Part shown: positions 17,115 to 25,499 of the stretch, piece after piece
Position numbering within the stretch: the stretch's first letter is position 1
Layout of the letters: every line of letters starts with the position of its first letter
Notes under the pieces: generated by a model
What the model was told of the DNA's origin: nothing
Seen by the model: only the letters and a program-made list of their open reading frames with translations
The model's database searches: none
Made by a program: the position numbers and the translations under genes
Assembly (NCBI RefSeq): GCF_030817655.1
Contig: NZ_JAUSZM010000003.1
Location: 3,224,001 to 3,288,000 of the forward strand
Length of the DNA stretch: 64,000 nucleotides
Direction: 5' to 3'
Source of the DNA: Streptomyces sp. V4I2
GTDB lineage: Bacteria; Actinomycetota; Actinomycetes; Streptomycetales; Streptomycetaceae

Positions 17115-17762
17115 TCAGCTCTTGTCGAGCATCTTGTTCATCTGCTCGATCTCGGCGGTCTGGGCCGTGATCACGTCGTCCGCGAGCTTCACGGCGGGGT
17201 CGTACGCGCCGTCGGCCTTCTCGGCCTTGGCCATCTCGACGGCGCCCTCGTGGTGCTTGACCATCATCTCGAGGAACGTCGTGTCGAACTCGGCGCCGGA
17301 GGCCTTGTCCAGCTTGTCCATGTCCTCGCTGCTCATCATGCCGGGCATGCCGGAGGACATGTCGTGGCCCTCCATGCCGGACATGTCCGCGGGGACCTCC
17401 TCGCCCCACGAGGTGAGCCAGCCGGACATCGTCTTGATCTCCGGGTCCTGCGCCCCCTTGATCTTCGTCGCGAGGTCCTTGACCTCCTTGGAGGAAGCGC
17501 GGTCGGCGGCCATGTCGGCCATCTCGATGGCCTGACGGTGGTGCGGGATCATCTCCGTGGCGAAGTCGACGTCCTGGTCGTTGTGTTCGCCGGCCTCGGC
17601 GGACGCGGAGGCGGAGGCGGAGGCGGACGCGGACGCGCCGGAGTCGGACCCCATCGAGCCCATGTCGTGGCCGTCGCCCCCGCAGGCGGCGAGCACGAGG
17701 GCGGCCACCGAAGTGGTGGCGGCGAGGGCGGTACGGCGGATGAGCTTGCGGCGTGCGGTCAT
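17115..17762 (-). CDS. DUF305 family lipoprotein (copper-associated)
   Basis: A 215-residue lipoprotein. ATG 17762 has AGGAG nine bases upstream. The signal peptide is MTARRKLIRR..VAALVLAACGG with lipobox LAAC. An alternating Ser/Ala linker follows, and then the DUF305 four-helix domain with its two His-pair motifs, MIPHHRQAIEMA near residue 82 and MMVKHHEGAVEMA near residue 165. Between them lies a Met-rich stretch (DMSGMEGHDMSSGMPGMM). Family members are found with copper-resistance genes and are thought to bind metal in the envelope. It probably lies in one unit with the DUF6153-like gene 88 bases upstream. Confidence 0.88.
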   Translation of the reverse strand: MTARRKLIRRTALAATTSVAALVLAACGGDGHDMGSMGSDSGASASASASASASAEAGEHNDQDVDFATEMIPHHRQAIEMADMAADRASSKEVKDLATKIKGAQDPEIKTMSGWLTSWGEEVPADMSGMEGHDMSSGMPGMMSSEDMDKLDKASGAEFDTTFLEMMVKHHEGAVEMAKAEKADGAYDPAVKLADDVITAQTAEIEQMNKMLDKS

Positions 17763-17850
17763 GGTGGAACTCCTGCGATCGGATGGGGAAAAGGGCGTAC
17801 CGATACGCGGCGCCGCGCCCTCAGGGGCGTACGGCGTCACGCGGGCCGCT

Positions 17851-18276
17851 CTATATCCGCAGGAGTTGGAGTTCGGAGAGGGAAGGCGGCGCCCGGCCGC
17901 CGTCGGGTCCGCTGCCGCCCGGCGAAGTACGCGCGAGCGGTGCTCCGGCGCAGGCCACCACATCGGGCAGCAGCACGGGCACCACGCCGGGAGCCCCGGC
18001 CACCGCCCCGGAGGCGCAGGTCGGGTCCGCGTGCTGTGCGTGGCCTTGGCAGTCGCCGCCGTGTTCACAGGTGCCGGGCATGGAGGCCACGACGCCCGTG
18101 CCCATACCCATGCCCGCGGCCGCCACTGTCCGGTCGTGTCCGTGGCCGGCCGCAGCCGCCGGCACCGGTCCGAGACCGTGCATACCGAGCAGGCCCAGCA
18201 GCAGAGCGCCCACGAGCAGCCCGAAGGACCGCAACACCGGTTGCGGTCGAGGGGCGGGCTGTACGAGGCGGGTCAC
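17851..18276 (-). CDS. DUF6153-like small membrane protein
   Basis: 141 residues from GTG 18276. One hydrophobic helix (SFGLLVGALLLGLLGMHGLG) is followed by an envelope-side region with GHGHDRTV, CEHGGDCQGHAQHADPTC and a Pro/Gly tail ending LSELQLLRI. The His/Cys clusters could bind copper. It is the best-preserved of the paralogous small proteins in this island. It sits directly upstream of the DUF305 gene and divergent from the BlaI-M56 pair. Confidence 0.78.
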   Translation of the reverse strand: MTRLVQPAPRPQPVLRSFGLLVGALLLGLLGMHGLGPVPAAAAGHGHDRTVAAAGMGMGTGVVASMPGTCEHGGDCQGHAQHADPTCASGAVAGAPGVVPVLLPDVVACAGAPLARTSPGGSGPDGGRAPPSLSELQLLRI

Positions 18277-18375
18277 GGCGCCATGGTAGGCACAGGCTGT
18301 TGGGCCCTCGCATCTTGGAGGTACGCGAACAGGTCGCATATCGGACGCACGCGAGAAGGCCCGAGGGACCGCCGG

Positions 18376-18410
18376 ACTACTATGGCCTTGCGTATTCGCT
18401 TGCGCATTCG
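18376..18410. promoter_or_regulatory. Candidate BlaI operator and 12-bp direct repeat
   Basis: The sequence actactatgg (18376-18385) resembles BlaI/CopY-type TACTA half-sites. It is followed by a tandem 12-base repeat, cttgcgtattcg (18387-18398) and cttgcgcattcg (18399-18410). Both lie just upstream of the blaI-like gene's AAAAAGGAG ribosome site. Autoregulation is the expected arrangement for this family. Confidence 0.4.
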
Positions 18411-18432
18411 GTGGCGAAAAAGGAGTCAGGGC

Positions 18433-18801
18433 ATGCGGCGGCTGGGGGAGCTCGAGGCGGAGATCATGGACCGTCTCTGGACGTGGAACCGTCCGGCCAC
18501 GGTGCGTGAGGTCGTCGACGACATAAACAAGACCCGCCCGGTGGCGTACACCACGGTGATGACCGTCACCAACATCCTGTACACCAAGGGCTGGCTGCTC
18601 CGGGGCAAGCAGGGCCGCGCCTGGCTCTACACCCCCGTCCGCAGCCGCGAGGCGTACGCCGCCGCGCTCATGGAGGACGGCCTGGGAGAGAGCAAGGACC
18701 GCCCGGCCGCGCTGGTCCACTTCGTCGAGAACATGTCCGAGGACGAGGTGGCCGCCCTGCGGAAGGCCCTGCGGAACGTCGGTCGTCAGGCGAAGGCGTG
18801 A
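18433..18801 (+). CDS. BlaI/MecI/CopY family transcriptional repressor
   Basis: A 122-residue repressor starting at MRRLGELE, eight bases after AAGGAG. The winged-helix domain shows LGELEAEIMDRLWTWNRPATV, PVAYTTVMTVTNILYTKGWL (recognition helix region) and the wing RGKQGRAWLYTP. The C-terminal dimer helices include LVHFVENMSEDEVAALRKAL. Family members are released from DNA by proteolysis or metal. It overlaps the M56 peptidase gene by four bases (GTGA), the classic sensor-repressor pairing. In this island the signal may be envelope copper stress rather than beta-lactams. Confidence 0.92.
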   Translation: MRRLGELEAEIMDRLWTWNRPATVREVVDDINKTRPVAYTTVMTVTNILYTKGWLLRGKQGRAWLYTPVRSREAYAAALMEDGLGESKDRPAALVHFVENMSEDEVAALRKALRNVGRQAKA

Positions 18802-19727
18802 ACGCGGCGCCGGTTCTGGTCGGCTACACGGCCGCCGTGGGTTTCGTCGCGCCGCAGCTGATCCTGCGCGCTCGCTGGCCGCACCGGGCTCCGGCGCTGG
18901 CGGCAGCGGTGTGGTACGCCCTGGCGGTGTCGTTCTCGATCGGGGCGGCCCTGTCCGCCTACAACCTGGCCATGCCGACCGAGCACCTGCACGCGGGCCT
19001 GGTGGGCCTGCTGCACTCCTGCGGGCTCGACATGGGTGCGAGCGCGGGTGCGGGTGCGGGTACGCCCGACCCCGGCACGGCGGAGCGGCTGGCCGCCGGT
19101 GTGCCCGGCGCCTTCGCGGTCGCGCTGCTGGCCGGCTTCGCCTTCCATGTGACGCGCGCCCGCCGGGCGCGGACGGAGCACCGGCAGGCCCTGGACCTGG
19201 TCGGCCGCCACTCGGCACGGCTGAGCGCCACCGTCCTGCCGTACGACGTCCCCGCCGCGTACTGCCTGCCCGGCCGCCGTCCCCGGATCGTGGTCAGTGA
19301 CGCGGCCGTGCGCGAGCTGACGCCGGATCAGCTCGGCGCCGTACTGGAGCACGAGCAGGCGCACATCGCGGGCCGCCACCACCTGCTCCTGGCCGCCGTG
19401 GAGGCCTTCCACTCGGTGTTCCACCGGCTCCCGCTGGCCCGCCACGCCCGCGAGCAGACGGCACTGCTGCTGGAGATGATCGCGGACGACCGCGCCCTGC
19501 GCAGCCACTCCCACGAGGTGCTGGCCACCGCCATGTACGAGATGGCCGCGGCCCGCGCCCCCAAGGGCGCGCTCGCCGCGGGCGGCCACACCGTCCTGAT
19601 CCGCATGAAGCGGATCCTCGGTCCGCGCAAGGCGCCCCATCCGGCGCTGTGGGGTTCGGTCGCCGCCGTGGCCCTCGCGGTTCCGCTGCTGCCGCTGCTG
19701 GTGGCCTGCCCGCCCGGGCTCGGCTGA
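18798..19727 (+). CDS. M56 family (BlaR1/MecR1-like) membrane metallopeptidase
   Basis: A 309-residue membrane protease. Three or four N-terminal hydrophobic segments precede a cytoplasmic peptidase domain with VLEHEQAHIAGRHH (the zinc HExxH motif, near residue 191) and a downstream EMIADDRALR that carries the third-ligand acidic region. A final hydrophobic helix is at the C-terminus. It lacks the large extracellular penicillin-binding sensor of true BlaR1, so the signal is unknown. It is translationally coupled to the BlaI repressor, which it probably inactivates. Confidence 0.9.
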   Translation: MNAAPVLVGYTAAVGFVAPQLILRARWPHRAPALAAAVWYALAVSFSIGAALSAYNLAMPTEHLHAGLVGLLHSCGLDMGASAGAGAGTPDPGTAERLAAGVPGAFAVALLAGFAFHVTRARRARTEHRQALDLVGRHSARLSATVLPYDVPAAYCLPGRRPRIVVSDAAVRELTPDQLGAVLEHEQAHIAGRHHLLLAAVEAFHSVFHRLPLARHAREQTALLLEMIADDRALRSHSHEVLATAMYEMAAARAPKGALAAGGHTVLIRMKRILGPRKAPHPALWGSVAAVALAVPLLPLLVACPPGLG

Positions 19728-19800
19728 CCGACCGACCGGCTCACCGACCGCCCGGCTCCCGTGAAACGCCTGTGACTCGCACTCACTTGCGATGCCAACC

Positions 19801-19814
19801 ACTAAGCTACTAAG
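19801..19814 (+). promoter_or_regulatory. Direct actaag repeat upstream of NlpC/P60 gene
   Basis: actaag at 19801-19806 and again at 19809-19814 forms an 8-base-spaced direct repeat in the 181-base gap before the NlpC/P60 gene. The same TACTAAG core recurs at 25441 and 26449. It is a candidate operator for the nearby BlaI-type repressor. Confidence 0.35.
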
Positions 19815-19908
19815 TTCTAACGCGCTTGCCTGTCGGCGCCCCGGCGCCGGTACGACGGCCGCCGGCCCGTCGTCTGGTACACAGACCGCGCAGAGGAGTC
19901 ACCCCACG

Positions 19909-20934
19909 ATGGGAACCCACCGTCGGCCGAAGCCGCCCAGCCGTGCCCGAATAGCCACGCTCGGTATGGCCGCCGGCGCCGTCAGCCTCCTGCCGACCCA
20001 GAGCCAGGCGGCTCCCGAGCCCACGCTGGAAGACGTACGCAAGCAGGTCGAGACGCTGTACGAGGAGGCCGAGGCTCCCACGGAGGAGTACAACGCCATC
20101 ACCGAGAAGCAGGCGAAGCTGCAGCGCGAGGTGGACGGCGCGCGGGACCGGCTGGCCCGCAAGCAGCAGGAGGTCAACGAACTGCGGGAGAAGATCGGCC
20201 CGTTGGCGGCCGCGCAGTACCGCGATGGCGGCATCGACCCGAGTGTGGAGCTGTTCCTGTCCGGCGACCCGGACAACTACCTCGACCAGGCCGCGATGCT
20301 GGACCGTACGAGCAGCCGGCAGGCCGACGCGCTGCGGGCGATGCAGACCAAGCAGCGCGAACTGACGCAGGAGCGCACGGACGCCCAGAAGCGTCTGAAG
20401 GCCCTGGAGGAGACGCGCGCCGAGGCCGCCGAGACGAAGAACGAGGTCCAGGGCAAGCTCGCCGAGGCACGCAAGCTCCTGAACAGTCTGACCGCCCAGC
20501 AGCGCGCCCGGATGGAGGCCGACCAGGAGCGCGACGACGCCTCGGCGGGCGCCAGCGACTCCGCCGCCAGTTACAACGGGCCCGCGAGCGGTCGCGCCAA
20601 GACCGCGCTCGACTTCGCGTACGCGCAGCTCGGCAAGCCGTACGAGTGGGGTTCGACCGGCCCCAACTCCTACGACTGCTCAGGACTCGTGGGCGCGGCC
20701 TGGCGCACGGCGGGGGTGTCCCTGCCCCGCACGGTCAAGCAGATGTACGACGCGGGCCGCAAGGTGTCCAAGTCGGACCTGCAGCCGGGCGACATCATCT
20801 ACTGGTACAACGACACCCAGCACAACGGCATGTACGTCGGCAACGGCAAGGCCATCCACGCGCCGCGCACCGGCAAGAACATCGAGATCGTCCCCCTGGA
20901 CTCCATGCCGTTCTTCGCCGCGTCCCGGCCCTGA
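19909..20934 (+). CDS. NlpC/P60 family peptidoglycan hydrolase, coiled-coil
   Basis: A 341-residue secreted endopeptidase. The signal peptide is RARIATLGMAAGAVSLLPTQSQA. A long coiled coil spans about residues 40-205 (repeated KQ/REL/AEAR heptads). The C-terminal NlpC/P60 domain begins ALDFAYAQLGKPYEWG, with the catalytic Cys in YDCSGLV and His in HNGMYVG. ATG 19909 has GAGGAG upstream; the longer open frame is spurious. It cleaves cell-wall cross-peptides. Its place beside a BlaI-M56 pair suggests wall remodelling under envelope stress. Confidence 0.9.
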   Translation: MGTHRRPKPPSRARIATLGMAAGAVSLLPTQSQAAPEPTLEDVRKQVETLYEEAEAPTEEYNAITEKQAKLQREVDGARDRLARKQQEVNELREKIGPLAAAQYRDGGIDPSVELFLSGDPDNYLDQAAMLDRTSSRQADALRAMQTKQRELTQERTDAQKRLKALEETRAEAAETKNEVQGKLAEARKLLNSLTAQQRARMEADQERDDASAGASDSAASYNGPASGRAKTALDFAYAQLGKPYEWGSTGPNSYDCSGLVGAAWRTAGVSLPRTVKQMYDAGRKVSKSDLQPGDIIYWYNDTQHNGMYVGNGKAIHAPRTGKNIEIVPLDSMPFFAASRP

Positions 20935-20966
20935 GCACCAACTCCCGTACCTTGCAAGGAACTTCA

Positions 20967-21845
20967 GTGACCGCACGCCCGGCCGTCCGTACCCTGCTCG
21001 GCGCGGCGGGCGTCTCGCTCGCCGCCCTGGTCCTGTCCGCGTGCGGAGGCGGAGGCGGGTCCGCCGAGCCGGGCGCGGCAGCGGACGACGCTTCGGAGGC
21101 GTCGGGGTCGCTCTCCCATGTGCACGGCCTGGGCGTCGACCCGGCTGACGGACGCGTGTACGTCGCCACCCACAACGGCCTCTACACCGCGGCCGAGGGC
21201 GGGAAGCCGGAACTCGTCGGCGAGAGCAGGGACGACTTCATGGGCTTCACCGTGACCGGCGCGAGGACCTTCGTCGCGAGCGGACACGGAGCCGAGGGCA
21301 GCGGCCGTCCGGGCAACGTGGGTCTCATCGAGAGCAGGGACGCGGGCGTCACCTGGACGTCCCGGTCGCTGTCCGGGGAGGCCGATTTCCATGCGCTCGA
21401 CTCGGCCGGGGGAACCGTCTACGGGTACGAGGCCGGCCGGGTCCGGGTCAGCGGCGATCTCAGGAACTGGGACGACCGGGCCCCGCTCGACGCCCTCGAC
21501 CTCGCGGTGAGCCCGGCCGGGGACAGGCTGCTGGCCACCACGGCCGACGGTGTCGCGGTCAGCACCGACGGCGGCCGCACCTTCGGCAAGGGCACCGGGC
21601 AGGTCCAGGCCTTCCTGTCCTGGCCGTTGGAGAAGTCGCTGTTCGGCATCGACCCCTCCGGGAGGCTGAGCAGCAGCGCGGACGGCGGCAGGACCTGGAA
21701 GCGGCTCACGACCGTGCCCGGCGGACAGCCCCAGGCACTGACCGCGGTGAACGCCGAGCACGTGCTCGCCGCGACGCAGGACGGGGTGTACGAGTCCCGC
21801 GACGGCGGCAGGACCTTCACCGCGCTCGCGCCTCTCGCCTCGTGA
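20967..21845 (+). CDS. F510_1955-type glycosylhydrolase-like lipoprotein
   Basis: A 292-residue lipoprotein. GTG 20967 has AAGGA six bases upstream. Lipobox LSAC is at about residues 21-24, followed by a Gly-rich linker. The mature part is a beta-propeller of BNR/sortilin-type repeats, with the motif SxDGGRTW/F seen several times (STDGGRTF, SADGGRTW, SRDGGRTF) and a first strand HVHGLGVDP. Similar proteins recur in actinobacterial copper and oxidase loci. The enzymatic label comes from the family name, and no catalytic residues are visible. It may scaffold or sense in the envelope. Confidence 0.8.
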   Translation: MTARPAVRTLLGAAGVSLAALVLSACGGGGGSAEPGAAADDASEASGSLSHVHGLGVDPADGRVYVATHNGLYTAAEGGKPELVGESRDDFMGFTVTGARTFVASGHGAEGSGRPGNVGLIESRDAGVTWTSRSLSGEADFHALDSAGGTVYGYEAGRVRVSGDLRNWDDRAPLDALDLAVSPAGDRLLATTADGVAVSTDGGRTFGKGTGQVQAFLSWPLEKSLFGIDPSGRLSSSADGGRTWKRLTTVPGGQPQALTAVNAEHVLAATQDGVYESRDGGRTFTALAPLAS

Positions 21846-22386
21846 GGTCCATCGACGTGGGGGAATTCTGATGTGCGGGGGAATCCTGCCGCCTACGCCA
21901 CCCGTAGCGGGTCAGCCCTTTCGGCTTGAACACCGACAGCGTGACCGCGACCAGCAGTATCAGCAGGGCCGCTGCGGCATCGGCCAGCAGTTGGACCCTC
22001 ATCCCGAAGAGGTCGTCGCCGGACAGGTTCGCCTCGGCCGCGGCGTCGGCGACGTGGTCGATCACCTGCATGTGCACGAGCAGCAGGACGGAGGCGACGA
22101 CGTTGATCAGCAGCTTGAACAGCACCCAGTAGTGGCGGAACAGCCCCCACGCGCTCCCCAGGGACTGGACGAGCCCCGTGACCAGTGAGGCGAAGCTGAG
22201 CGGGACCAGGACGAACCAGCCCGTCACCTCCATCGCCAGGTAGGCGCCCCGCACCGTCTGGGCACTCCCGCTGGACAGACCGGCGACGGCGAGGACGAGG
22301 AAGACGGCGACGGCACCGAGCCAGCCGACCGACGAGGTGACGTGTGCGGTGAGCGTGAGCTTGCGGAGGCGAGGGTTCATGGTCAT
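21817..22386 (-). CDS. CopD/DUF2269-like four-TM membrane protein
   Basis: A 189-residue integral membrane protein. Four hydrophobic segments are visible: LTLTAHVTSSVGWLGAVAVFLVLAV (first 40 residues), a second near LVPLSFASLVTGLVQS, a third HYWVLFKLLINVVASVLLLV, and a fourth LLILLVAVTLSVFKPKG. The pattern of His/Trp in TM1 and FKLLINVV resembles CopD-like and DUF2269 families of copper-linked membrane proteins. It follows a tiny membrane gene by five bases and ends overlapping the convergent lipoprotein gene by 29 bases. Confidence 0.7.
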   Translation of the reverse strand: MTMNPRLRKLTLTAHVTSSVGWLGAVAVFLVLAVAGLSSGSAQTVRGAYLAMEVTGWFVLVPLSFASLVTGLVQSLGSAWGLFRHYWVLFKLLINVVASVLLLVHMQVIDHVADAAAEANLSGDDLFGMRVQLLADAAAALLILLVAVTLSVFKPKGLTRYGWRRRQDSPAHQNSPTSMDLTRREARAR

Positions 22387-22391
22387 CGCGA

Positions 22392-22559
22392 TCAGTGGCC
22401 GCTCATGCCGCCGCCGAGCGTGTGCATGAGCACGAGCGCCACGAGCAGGGCCGCGCCGGCGGCGATCGCGAGGGTCCTGGCCCAGCGCGGCATGCCGGGA
22501 TGCGCCGCGGGAGCCGGTCCGTGACCGGTGTCGTCGGGGCGAGTGGGCGAGTCGGCCAT
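22392..22559 (-). CDS. Tiny single-pass membrane protein
   Basis: 55 residues from ATG 22559, preceded by AGGGA. A hydrophilic Pro/His N-terminus (GHGPAPAAHPGMP) leads into one transmembrane helix (TLAIAAGAALLVALVLMHTL) and a short GGGMSGH tail. It lies immediately upstream of the CopD-like gene, probably in the same transcript, divergent from a TetR gene. Function unknown. Confidence 0.6.
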   Translation of the reverse strand: MADSPTRPDDTGHGPAPAAHPGMPRWARTLAIAAGAALLVALVLMHTLGGGMSGH

Positions 22560-22614
22560 GTGCGTGTCCCTCACGGTGCGCGATGCGTGGATGGTGTGCT
22601 GCGCCCATTTTACG

Positions 22615-22627
22615 AGACACAGTGTCT
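22615..22627. promoter_or_regulatory. Palindromic operator AGACAC-A-GTGTCT
   Basis: A 13-base palindrome with 6-base arms sits in the 117-base gap between the tiny membrane gene and the divergent TetR gene. Its position suits autorepression and control of both directions by the TetR protein. The half-site gtgtctac recurs at 26443-26450 upstream of copZ. Confidence 0.55.
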
Positions 22628-22676
22628 ACGACGTCAAGCAGTGTGTATCGAGGGCGCCGCCCCGTACACTGAACCG

Positions 22677-23345
22677 GTGCCGAAGCTGTGGAACGAGACG
22701 ATCGAGGCGCACCGCCGCGCCGTGCGCGACGCGATCCTGAACTCCACCGCCGAGCTGGCCGCCGAGCACGGCGTACGGTCGGTGACGATGTCGCAGATCG
22801 CCGAGCGGGCCGGCATCGGGCGGGCGACGCTCTACAAGTACTTCCCGGACGTCGAGGCGATCCTGTTCGCCTGGCACGACCGTCGGATCACCGAGCACCT
22901 CGGACAGTTGGCGGAGATCCGGGACCGGACCGACGGGGCCGGCGACCGACTGGAGGCGGTCCTCAGGGCGTTCGCGCACATCTCGCGCCACTCCCGCGGA
23001 CACCACGGCACCGAACTCGCGGCGCTCCTCCATCGGGACGAGCGGGTGGCCGACGCCCAGCGGCAGCTCCACGACATGATCCGGGACCTGTTGGCGGCAG
23101 GCGTCGAGACCGGGGACTTCCGCGGCGATGTCGCGCCCGCCGAACTCGCGACGTACTGCCTGCACGCCCTCACGGCGGCCGCCGCGCTGACCTCCGACGC
23201 GGCGGCCGACCGCCTGGTCACGGTCACCCTGTCCGGACTGCGCGAGGGGAAGGCCGTACCGGACGACCGTGCCGTACGGGACGACCGGAAGCCGACGCGT
23301 CGGCATGAGCAGCACGGCCACCACCCGGGGCGGTCGGCCCACTAG
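22677..23345 (+). CDS. TetR/AcrR family transcriptional regulator
   Basis: A 222-residue regulator from GTG 22677. There is no clear ribosome site and a start so close to the operator suggests a short or absent leader. HTH: AILNSTAELAAEHGVRSVTM, then IAERAGIGRATLYKYF near residue 45. The C-terminal domain ends in an unusual charged, His-containing tail (DRKPTRRHEQHGHHPGRSAH), which could sense metal. It is divergent from a membrane-protein operon and is the likely regulator of it. Confidence 0.88.
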   Translation: MPKLWNETIEAHRRAVRDAILNSTAELAAEHGVRSVTMSQIAERAGIGRATLYKYFPDVEAILFAWHDRRITEHLGQLAEIRDRTDGAGDRLEAVLRAFAHISRHSRGHHGTELAALLHRDERVADAQRQLHDMIRDLLAAGVETGDFRGDVAPAELATYCLHALTAAAALTSDAAADRLVTVTLSGLREGKAVPDDRAVRDDRKPTRRHEQHGHHPGRSAH

Positions 23346-23366
23346 GTCTGCGGCGCGAGACGCATG

Positions 23367-24886
23367 TCAGGCCCGGTAGGCCACGTTCGCCATCATCCCG
23401 GCCTCGCCGTGATACGCGTTGTGGCAGTGCAGCATCCACTGGCCCGGGTTGTCCGCGTCGAAGAAGACGGACAGCTTCTTCCCGGGCAGCACGATCGAGG
23501 TGTCCTTGCGCGGCCCCGAGGCGCCGAGCTGGTACGTGTGGCCGTGCAGGTGCATCGGGTGCCACATGTCGGTGTCGTTGACGAAGTCCAGCCGTACGCG
23601 CTGCCCCTCCTCGATGAGGATCGGGTTCGCCTCGGTGTCGTTCATGTCGAACGGCGTGCCGTTGATGGCCCAGTTGTACTTGTCCATGCCGCCGGTCAGC
23701 TCGATCCGGTGCGTGACGTCGGTCTTGGCGGACTCCAGGCGCACCGCGTCGGCCGCCCGCAGCTGGGACGCCGTCATCATCATGCCGTCGAGCTCCTTCG
23801 GGCGGACCGTCGCCTTCGGGGCGCCCCCGAGCCCGTACGTACCAGGGCCAGAGCGTTCGCGTCCTTGCCCTCGGCCAGGGCGACGAGCGGGAAGACGCCG
23901 TCGCCCAGGGTGACCAGGACGTCGTACCGCTCGCCCATGCCGACCAGGAGGGCATCCACTTCCCGGTGCCGGACCGGGAAGCCGTCGGTGTGCGTGACGG
24001 TCAGCCGGTGGCCGCCGAGGGCCACCCGGTACGCCGTGTCGCCGCCGGCGTTGACGATCCGCAGCCGCACCTTCTTGCCGGGCTTGCCCGTGTAGACGTC
24101 CGGGTCGGTCGCCACCCGGCCGTTGACCAGGTGGTACGGGTACTTCACATCACCCGCGTCGCCGCCGAGCAGGTCGCTCTCGGCACCCATGAGCATGAAC
24201 TTCGCCCCGCCCATGTCCATGCCGCCCATGCCCTGCCTCAGCTCGGCGAAGACCTCGTCGGGGGTCCCGGTGACGCCGTCGACCCAGTCGTCGAGGAGGA
24301 CGACCCACTCGTCGTCGTGGTCGAGGGTCTCCTTGGGATCCTCGACGATCAGCGGGGCGTACAGGCCGCGGTCGAGCTGGACGCCGACGTGCGGGTGGAA
24401 GAAGTACGTGCCCGGGGCGTCGGCGATGAACCTGTACGTGAAGGTGGAACCGGCCCGGACGGCGGTCTGGGTGGTGGGCGGCACGCCGTCCATGTCGTCG
24501 CGCAGGGCGATGCCGTGCCAGTGGATCGACGTGGCGGTCCTGTCCGGGAGCTGGTTGGACAGCTCGGCGACGAGGGTGTCGCCGACGGACAGGCGGACCT
24601 CCTTGCCGGGGGTACGGCCGTCGAAGGCCCAGGTCCTCGGCCTGACGCCGCCACCCAGGTCGATCACGGCGGGCGCCGCGGTCAGAGTGAGCTTCTGCTG
24701 CCGTCCGGTGCCGGTCCGCTTCTTCTCGGCGGCGGCGACCGCCGCGCCCGAGGGGCTGACCAGGGCGTTGCTGCCGGAGCCTGAGCCGGTGCCGCCGGAA
24801 CCGGAGTTGCTGCACGCCGCGAGCGCGCCCGTGCCGGCGACGCCCAGCCCTGCGAGCAGGACGGAGCGACGGTTGATGCTGTTCAT
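23367..24886 (-). pseudogene. Three-domain multicopper oxidase (laccase/CueO-like), frameshifted
   Basis: The first frame starts at MNSINRRSVLLAGLGVAG, a Tat-like signal with a lipobox-like LAAC. It carries two cupredoxin domains with SIHWHGIAL (T3/T2 ligands) and TYFFHPHVGVQ. It then breaks near GSGAP. The other frame resumes through VRPKELDGMMM and ends with HPMHLHGHTYQL and MLHCHNAYHGEAGMM, which supply the remaining T1/T2/T3 copper ligands. One missing base around 23818-23828 (G4/C5 runs) explains the break, and the span is 3n+2. With that base the protein would be about 506 residues with every copper ligand intact. Confidence 0.88.
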
Positions 24887-24963
24887 GGGATGAGGTCCTC
24901 TGGTCGGAACTGCTGATGTGGTCGCGGAGAGGAGACGGCACATCGCGCGCCGTCCGGCGCGGT

Positions 24964-25377
24964 CTACAGGCGCAGTCGAGAGAGGACCGACAGGTCGGGC
25001 GGGGCCCGGCCGACCGTGACGCCGGGTGTGCGTCCGGCCTCGGCGGGCCGCGGGTGCGCGAGCGGATCGGACGCGCCTCGGGTGGGTGTCGCCAGCTGCA
25101 CGGAGTCGACACTCGCCGTGGTGCAGTGCTGCATTCCAGGTGTGATTCCAGGCGTGGAGCATCCGCCGTTGTCGTCGGCGGTGGCCGTGCCGGGCATGGC
25201 GGTAGGGGCGGTATGAGCCGCATGAACCGCGCTCGGCATCGGCATCGGCATCGGGGAGGCACCCGTCTCGGACATCTCGTGGTGGACGAGCACGGCCAGC
25301 GCGACGCACAGGGTGAGGAACACCCCGTAGGTCCAGCGGACGGCTGTGCCGCCGCTGGGAGCCGTCCGTATCGCCAT
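24964..25377 (-). CDS. DUF6153-like small membrane protein
   Basis: 137 residues from ATG 25377, with GGAGC upstream. One hydrophobic helix (YGVFLTLCVALAVLVHHEM) is followed by an envelope region with PMPMPMPSAVHAAH, CSTPGITPGMQHC and the C-terminus LSVLSRLRL. Met, His and Cys groups fit copper binding. It lies 77 bases upstream of the multicopper oxidase on the same strand, so it may help load or protect that enzyme. Confidence 0.68.
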   Translation of the reverse strand: MAIRTAPSGGTAVRWTYGVFLTLCVALAVLVHHEMSETGASPMPMPMPSAVHAAHTAPTAMPGTATADDNGGCSTPGITPGMQHCTTASVDSVQLATPTRGASDPLAHPRPAEAGRTPGVTVGRAPPDLSVLSRLRL

Positions 25378-25439
25378 GCGCTCCACCTGGTGCTGTGCTT
25401 GCCGAGCCCGGGCCCCTGAACGCTCACCGACCTCGGAAC

Positions 25440-25466
25440 GTACTAAGGGCACTAGCAGATCGTAGT
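25440..25466. promoter_or_regulatory. Candidate BlaI-type operator (TACTAAG ... CGTAGT)
   Basis: gtactaag (25440-25447) and cgtagt (25461-25466) form a loose inverted pair in the 122-base divergent gap between the small membrane gene and the DUF5134 gene. The TACTAAG core matches those at 19808 and 26449. This is a weak, motif-level prediction. Confidence 0.35.
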
Positions 25467-25499
25467 CCGAGAGACGCTCAGACGATCGTGAGGGTGAAG

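Noticed and set aside
18798..19727. True BlaR1 beta-lactam sensor
   Set aside because: The large penicillin-binding sensor domain is missing, and the neighbours are copper genes.
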